Assembly (NCBI GenBank): GCA_021845835.1
Contig: JAJZVE010000157.1
Coordinates: 1-8,793 of the forward strand
Direction: 5' to 3'
DNA from: Pseudomonadota bacterium
Lineage (GTDB): Bacteria > Pseudomonadota > Alphaproteobacteria > Acetobacterales > Acetobacteraceae
Length of the DNA stretch: 8,793 bases
The notes under the pieces are model-generated. The model ran no database searches and had not been told where the DNA came from. It worked only from the letters and a program-made list of their open reading frames with translations. The position numbers and the translations under genes were made by a program. Below are positions 6,367 to 8,793 of the stretch, in pieces (within the stretch, counting starts at the first letter, position 1; the number at the start of each line of letters is the position of its first letter).

Positions 6367-8082
6367 TCAATGCGCGTGGCCGGCGGCCCCGCCGGCCACG
6401 ACGACGGGAAGGGAGTGCATCAGTTCGAAGGCGCCGATGGTGGCGCCCGTCATCGCCAGCACCAGCACCACGATCGCGATCGGGCCGGTCCAGGCGGCGG
6501 TCGATCCGCGGGCGCCGACGGGCCGTGCTGCCCGCGGGGCGGCAACGGCCACGCCGCTGCGGGCGTTCACCGGGCCGATCAAGGTACACAGCACGCCGAA
6601 CACCTGGATCGCGAGCGCCGCGGCGAACAGCACCGCCCCGAGCGCGAGGCCCTGCATCAGCACATGCCAACCGGCCGGCGCCGCGCCGTCGTAGGCGACG
6701 TCGAAGGTCCGACGCGGCACGCCCGCGAAGCCGGCGAGGATGCCGCAGGCGCCGAACACCAGCAGGCCGGCCAGCACCAGCCACGGCATGCGGGCCAGCA
6801 GCAGCGGCTGCCACACGCGCCGCCCGGTCAGCGCCGGGATCATCACCAGGAAGCCGGCGAGGAAGGTCTGTGTCACCGCGCCGACGGCGAAGAAATGGAA
6901 ATAGCCGGGCACGAACACCGTGTCGGAGATCAGCGGCGCCAACTTCTCCTGGATCAGCACGAAGGCGAACACCAGCCCGAGCAGCGTGCAGACGATCGCC
7001 ACCCCCATCGCCGCGAAGGCCGGATCGCGCCACGGCAGCCGGCCGATCCAGCCGAACAGGCCGGCCCGCGCGCCCTGTGCCCGCGTGGCGAGTTCGAGCG
7101 AGGACACGATCACCAGGAATGCGACGAGGGTCGGCACCGAGACGAACAGCGACAGCAGCGTGCCCACCACGCGCACGCTCTCGGCGAGATCGGGTTCGAG
7201 GAACATGTGGTAGAGCGAGGTCGGCGGCACGAACACGAGATAGGCGGCGAACACCAGCTTGGAGAATCCCGCCCCGAAGGCCGAGGAGGTGCCGGTGGTC
7301 TCCTGGGTCAGCGCGTACCAGGTCAGCACCGCCGCCATCAGCGGCAGATAGTGCATGTTGTGGAACAGGATATGCCAGTCGGTGGCGGCATGGACCGGGA
7401 AGGCTCCGCGCCCGAGCGCCCACAGCAGGTTGGGGAGAAACGCATTGACCGCGGCGATCCCGGAGACGATCAGGAACCCGGCCCAGGCCAGCACGCCGAA
7501 ACCCATCGCCGTCATCTCGCCGGTCTGTGGATTGCGCGCGCGCAGCACCGTGACGATCGCCGCGAGGCTGGCGAGAACAAGGCCGAAAGCCAGCAGGAGA
7601 TAGCCCGCCGCCATGCCGGCAACCGCAGCCGGGTCTTCGCGCCCGAGATCGGGGTTGGCGTCGTAGAGCAGGGGCGTGCGTGTCAGCGCGGTGCCCTCGG
7701 AGACGACCAGCCCGAGCAGGAGCACGAGCAGCCCGGCGACGACGAGCGGCCGCGCGGCGAGACCGTCGCGACGCTCCCCGGCAGCCAACCCGGTCATGAG
7801 GGCGGCCTGCGCCAGATAGAGCCACCAGAAGAACGCCGACGTGCCGTGCAGCGTCAGCAGCCGGTACGCGGCCTCGGGAGCGGGACCGAGAAATCCGCCG
7901 CGTGCGAGCGCCACGACCAGGCCGAAGCCGAGGCCCAGGACGAGCGGCACGAGCGATGCCGTGACGAAGCCAAGCATCAGGCGCCGATCGATCGCCGGCA
8001 GCGCGGCGAGCCGGGTGGAAATGCGGGGCTGGTCGGGCGCGGCCGCATCTGCGTCCGCGGCGGACAAGGTGACGGCAGTCAT
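6367..8082 (-). CDS. Heme-copper oxidase subunit I homologue (B-type/ba3-like) with altered active-site ligands
   Basis: A 571-residue integral membrane protein with 12-13 helices, including an extra C-terminal one at about 532-556, that aligns along its length with B-type (ba3) oxidase subunit I. Retained: the low-spin heme ligands H79 (TLHGT, helix II) and H396 (helix X); the helix VI pair H241 and Y245 (HNMHY), equivalent to the CuB ligand and its cross-linked Tyr; and the propionate-binding pair R457-R458 (VPRR). Changed: the helix VII HH pair reads Y291-H292 (LYHMF), and the helix X HxH reads Y394-F-H396 (PGYFHFF), so one CuB ligand and the high-spin heme axial His are both Tyr. The start at 8082 follows GAGGAGGG with ideal spacing; an upstream in-frame ATG at 8154 lies inside the subunit II gene and is unlikely. 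In the normal enzyme this subunit reduces O2 to water and pumps protons; here the chemistry is uncertain. It is neither cbb3 (Tyr is in helix VI) nor a typical NO reductase (Tyr retained). Confidence 0.92.
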   Translation of the reverse strand: MTAVTLSAADADAAAPDQPRISTRLAALPAIDRRLMLGFVTASLVPLVLGLGFGLVVALARGGFLGPAPEAAYRLLTLHGTSAFFWWLYLAQAALMTGLAAGERRDGLAARPLVVAGLLVLLLGLVVSEGTALTRTPLLYDANPDLGREDPAAVAGMAAGYLLLAFGLVLASLAAIVTVLRARNPQTGEMTAMGFGVLAWAGFLIVSGIAAVNAFLPNLLWALGRGAFPVHAATDWHILFHNMHYLPLMAAVLTWYALTQETTGTSSAFGAGFSKLVFAAYLVFVPPTSLYHMFLEPDLAESVRVVGTLLSLFVSVPTLVAFLVIVSSLELATRAQGARAGLFGWIGRLPWRDPAFAAMGVAIVCTLLGLVFAFVLIQEKLAPLISDTVFVPGYFHFFAVGAVTQTFLAGFLVMIPALTGRRVWQPLLLARMPWLVLAGLLVFGACGILAGFAGVPRRTFDVAYDGAAPAGWHVLMQGLALGAVLFAAALAIQVFGVLCTLIGPVNARSGVAVAAPRAARPVGARGSTAAWTGPIAIVVLVLAMTGATIGAFELMHSLPVVVAGGAAGHAH

Positions 8083-8087
8083 GGTGT

Positions 8088-8095
8088 CCCTCCTC
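8088..8095 (-). promoter_or_regulatory. Shine-Dalgarno GAGGAGGG overlapping the subunit II stop
   Basis: On the minus strand GAGGAGGG precedes the subunit I ATG (8082-8080) at optimal spacing and shares bases with the TGA of the subunit II gene (8096-8094). This fixes the subunit I start and implies that ribosomes finishing subunit II reinitiate on subunit I, keeping the two subunits in balance. Confidence 0.8.
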
Positions 8096-8753
8096 AGGCG
8101 ACGGTGATCAGGCCGTGCATGGAGTCGTGGCCGGGGCCGCAATAGACGGTGCAATAGACGAGGTAGCGCCCCCTCTCCCGGAAGGTCAGGTCGAGCGACG
8201 TCACCAGGTCGGGGCGCAGGCGGACAATGCGGCTGGCCCGCCCGAAGGCGATCGAGGCGCCGTGGGCCACGTCGGTCGCCATCATGTGGAAGCGGTAGGA
8301 CTGTCCCACGGCGAGCCGCAGGTCGTCGGGCGCGAAGGCGAAGCGGCCGGCGGCAAAATACACCGCGACCGGCCCGCCCCCGCCGGCGTCGTGATCATGA
8401 TCGTGGTCGGCGTGGACCATGTCGGTCATGGCCATGGGATGGGCGGGGGCCGCGTGGTCGTGCGCCGTTTCGGCCGGGGCCGCGGCGACCGGCCGGACCG
8501 ACCCGTCGGTCTGGCGGAAGCGGGTCAGGAACGCGGCGTGGCGGCGCGTGAATTCCTCCGGCGAGAGCGACGGCGCGCCGTAATGTTCGGCGATCGTCGG
8601 GCCGGCATCGGGATCGGCGTGGCTTGCGGAGCGTCCGGCGAACGGCAGCGGCGAGGCGCCATAGGCGGCCCAGGTGGCGTAGAGGCCGAGCGCGCCGAAG
8701 CCCATTGCGCCCACGAAGCCGCGCCGGGTGGTGAAGTGTCGAGCATGCGACAT
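8094..8753 (-). CDS. Cytochrome c oxidase subunit II-like CuA protein with His/Met-rich insert
   Basis: A 219-residue protein with one N-terminal anchor and a C-terminal cupredoxin domain facing the periplasm. The complete CuA set is present: H164 (DVAHG), C201 and C205 (CTVYC), H209 (GPGH) and M212 (DSM), matching the CxxxCxxxHxxM pattern of ba3-type subunit II. It should accept electrons from a soluble donor, such as cytochrome c, and pass them to the low-spin heme of subunit I. The N-terminus has a twin-arginine-like motif T9-R10-R11-G-F-V before a hydrophobic segment (about 14-31), suggesting a Tat-type signal-anchor; B-type subunit II also has one helix. Between anchor and cupredoxin, residues 98-122 hold seven His and several Met (HPMAMTDM, then HDHDHD), a probable copper-binding stretch. 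The start ATG at 8753 is preceded by GGAAGGA with 7-nt spacing. It is the first gene of the oxidase operon. Confidence 0.92.
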   Translation of the reverse strand: MSHARHFTTRRGFVGAMGFGALGLYATWAAYGASPLPFAGRSASHADPDAGPTIAEHYGAPSLSPEEFTRRHAAFLTRFRQTDGSVRPVAAAPAETAHDHAAPAHPMAMTDMVHADHDHDHDAGGGGPVAVYFAAGRFAFAPDDLRLAVGQSYRFHMMATDVAHGASIAFGRASRIVRLRPDLVTSLDLTFRERGRYLVYCTVYCGPGHDSMHGLITVA

Positions 8754-8760
8754 GGCGGGA

Positions 8761-8767
8761 TCCTTCC
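8761..8767 (-). promoter_or_regulatory. Shine-Dalgarno of the CuA subunit gene
   Basis: GGAAGGA on the minus strand lies 7 bases ahead of the ATG at 8753 and supports that start. Only 26 bases of upstream DNA remain in the window (8768-8793), and no convincing -10/-35 pair can be seen there. Confidence 0.7.
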
Positions 8768-8793
8768 GAAAGACTGCGTGAGCGCTTTCAGTG

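Noticed and set aside
6367..8082. Identification of subunit I as cbb3-type oxidase or as NO reductase
   Set aside because: The Tyr is in helix VI rather than VII, the partner is a CuA subunit rather than c-type cytochromes, and the helix VI His-Tyr pair is lacking in typical NO reductases.
6337..8145. 602-codon + strand frame opposite oxidase subunit I
   Set aside because: His/Arg/Gln/Glu-rich shadow; the minus strand clearly encodes a multi-helix oxidase subunit.
8777..8790. AGCGCT-centred element upstream of the CuA gene resembling a LacI-family half-operator (TGAAAGCGCT on the minus strand)
   Set aside because: Only one arm matches the usual palindrome and the upstream region is cut off by the window edge.

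Overview
The window is very GC-rich, densely coding DNA with strongly G/C-biased third codon positions. This, plus a BatA/DUF4159 operon and a B-type heme-copper oxidase locus, suggests an alphaproteobacterium, probably Rhodospirillales/Acetobacteraceae. The lineage is inferred from gene content and style only; there is no rRNA or other marker here.

Left half (1-5994, + strand): the 3' part of what looks like a MoxR/DUF58-type cell-envelope operon. It opens with the last codons of an upstream gene, overlapping by ATGA a large BatA-DUF4159 membrane protein (889 aa). Two bases later comes a 700-aa membrane protein with a von Willebrand A-like domain and a catalytically dead glutamine-amidotransferase-like domain. 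Both large proteins have inner-membrane helices and long soluble parts built on vWA/GATase-like folds. They look like paralogous-style scaffold partners of a MoxR AAA+ ATPase complex, whose ATPase and DUF58 genes would lie to the left. A TspO/MBR tryptophan-rich sensory protein, whose start is unclear or possibly frameshifted, and a small secreted ankyrin-repeat protein follow in the same direction with tight spacing.

Middle (5995-6158): a short intergenic region between convergent transcription units, carrying a perfect 12-bp GC-rich hairpin (6120-6148) that could terminate both.

Right half (6159-8793, - strand): a three-gene operon read right to left. It encodes a CuA-type oxidase subunit II with a Tat-like N-terminal anchor and a His/Met-rich insert, a heme-copper oxidase subunit I of B-type (ba3-like) architecture, and a 64-residue two-helix membrane protein. 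Strong Shine-Dalgarno sequences and 11-13 nt gaps imply translational coupling.

The standout observation is in subunit I. The low-spin heme histidines, the helix VI His-Tyr pair and the propionate-binding Arg pair are kept. However, the first His of the helix VII HH pair (a CuB ligand) and the first His of the helix X HxH motif (the high-spin heme axial ligand) are both tyrosine. With a fully intact CuA site in the partner subunit, this looks like an electron-wired heme-copper protein with a remodelled, possibly catalase-like Tyr-ligated active site rather than an ordinary O2 reductase.
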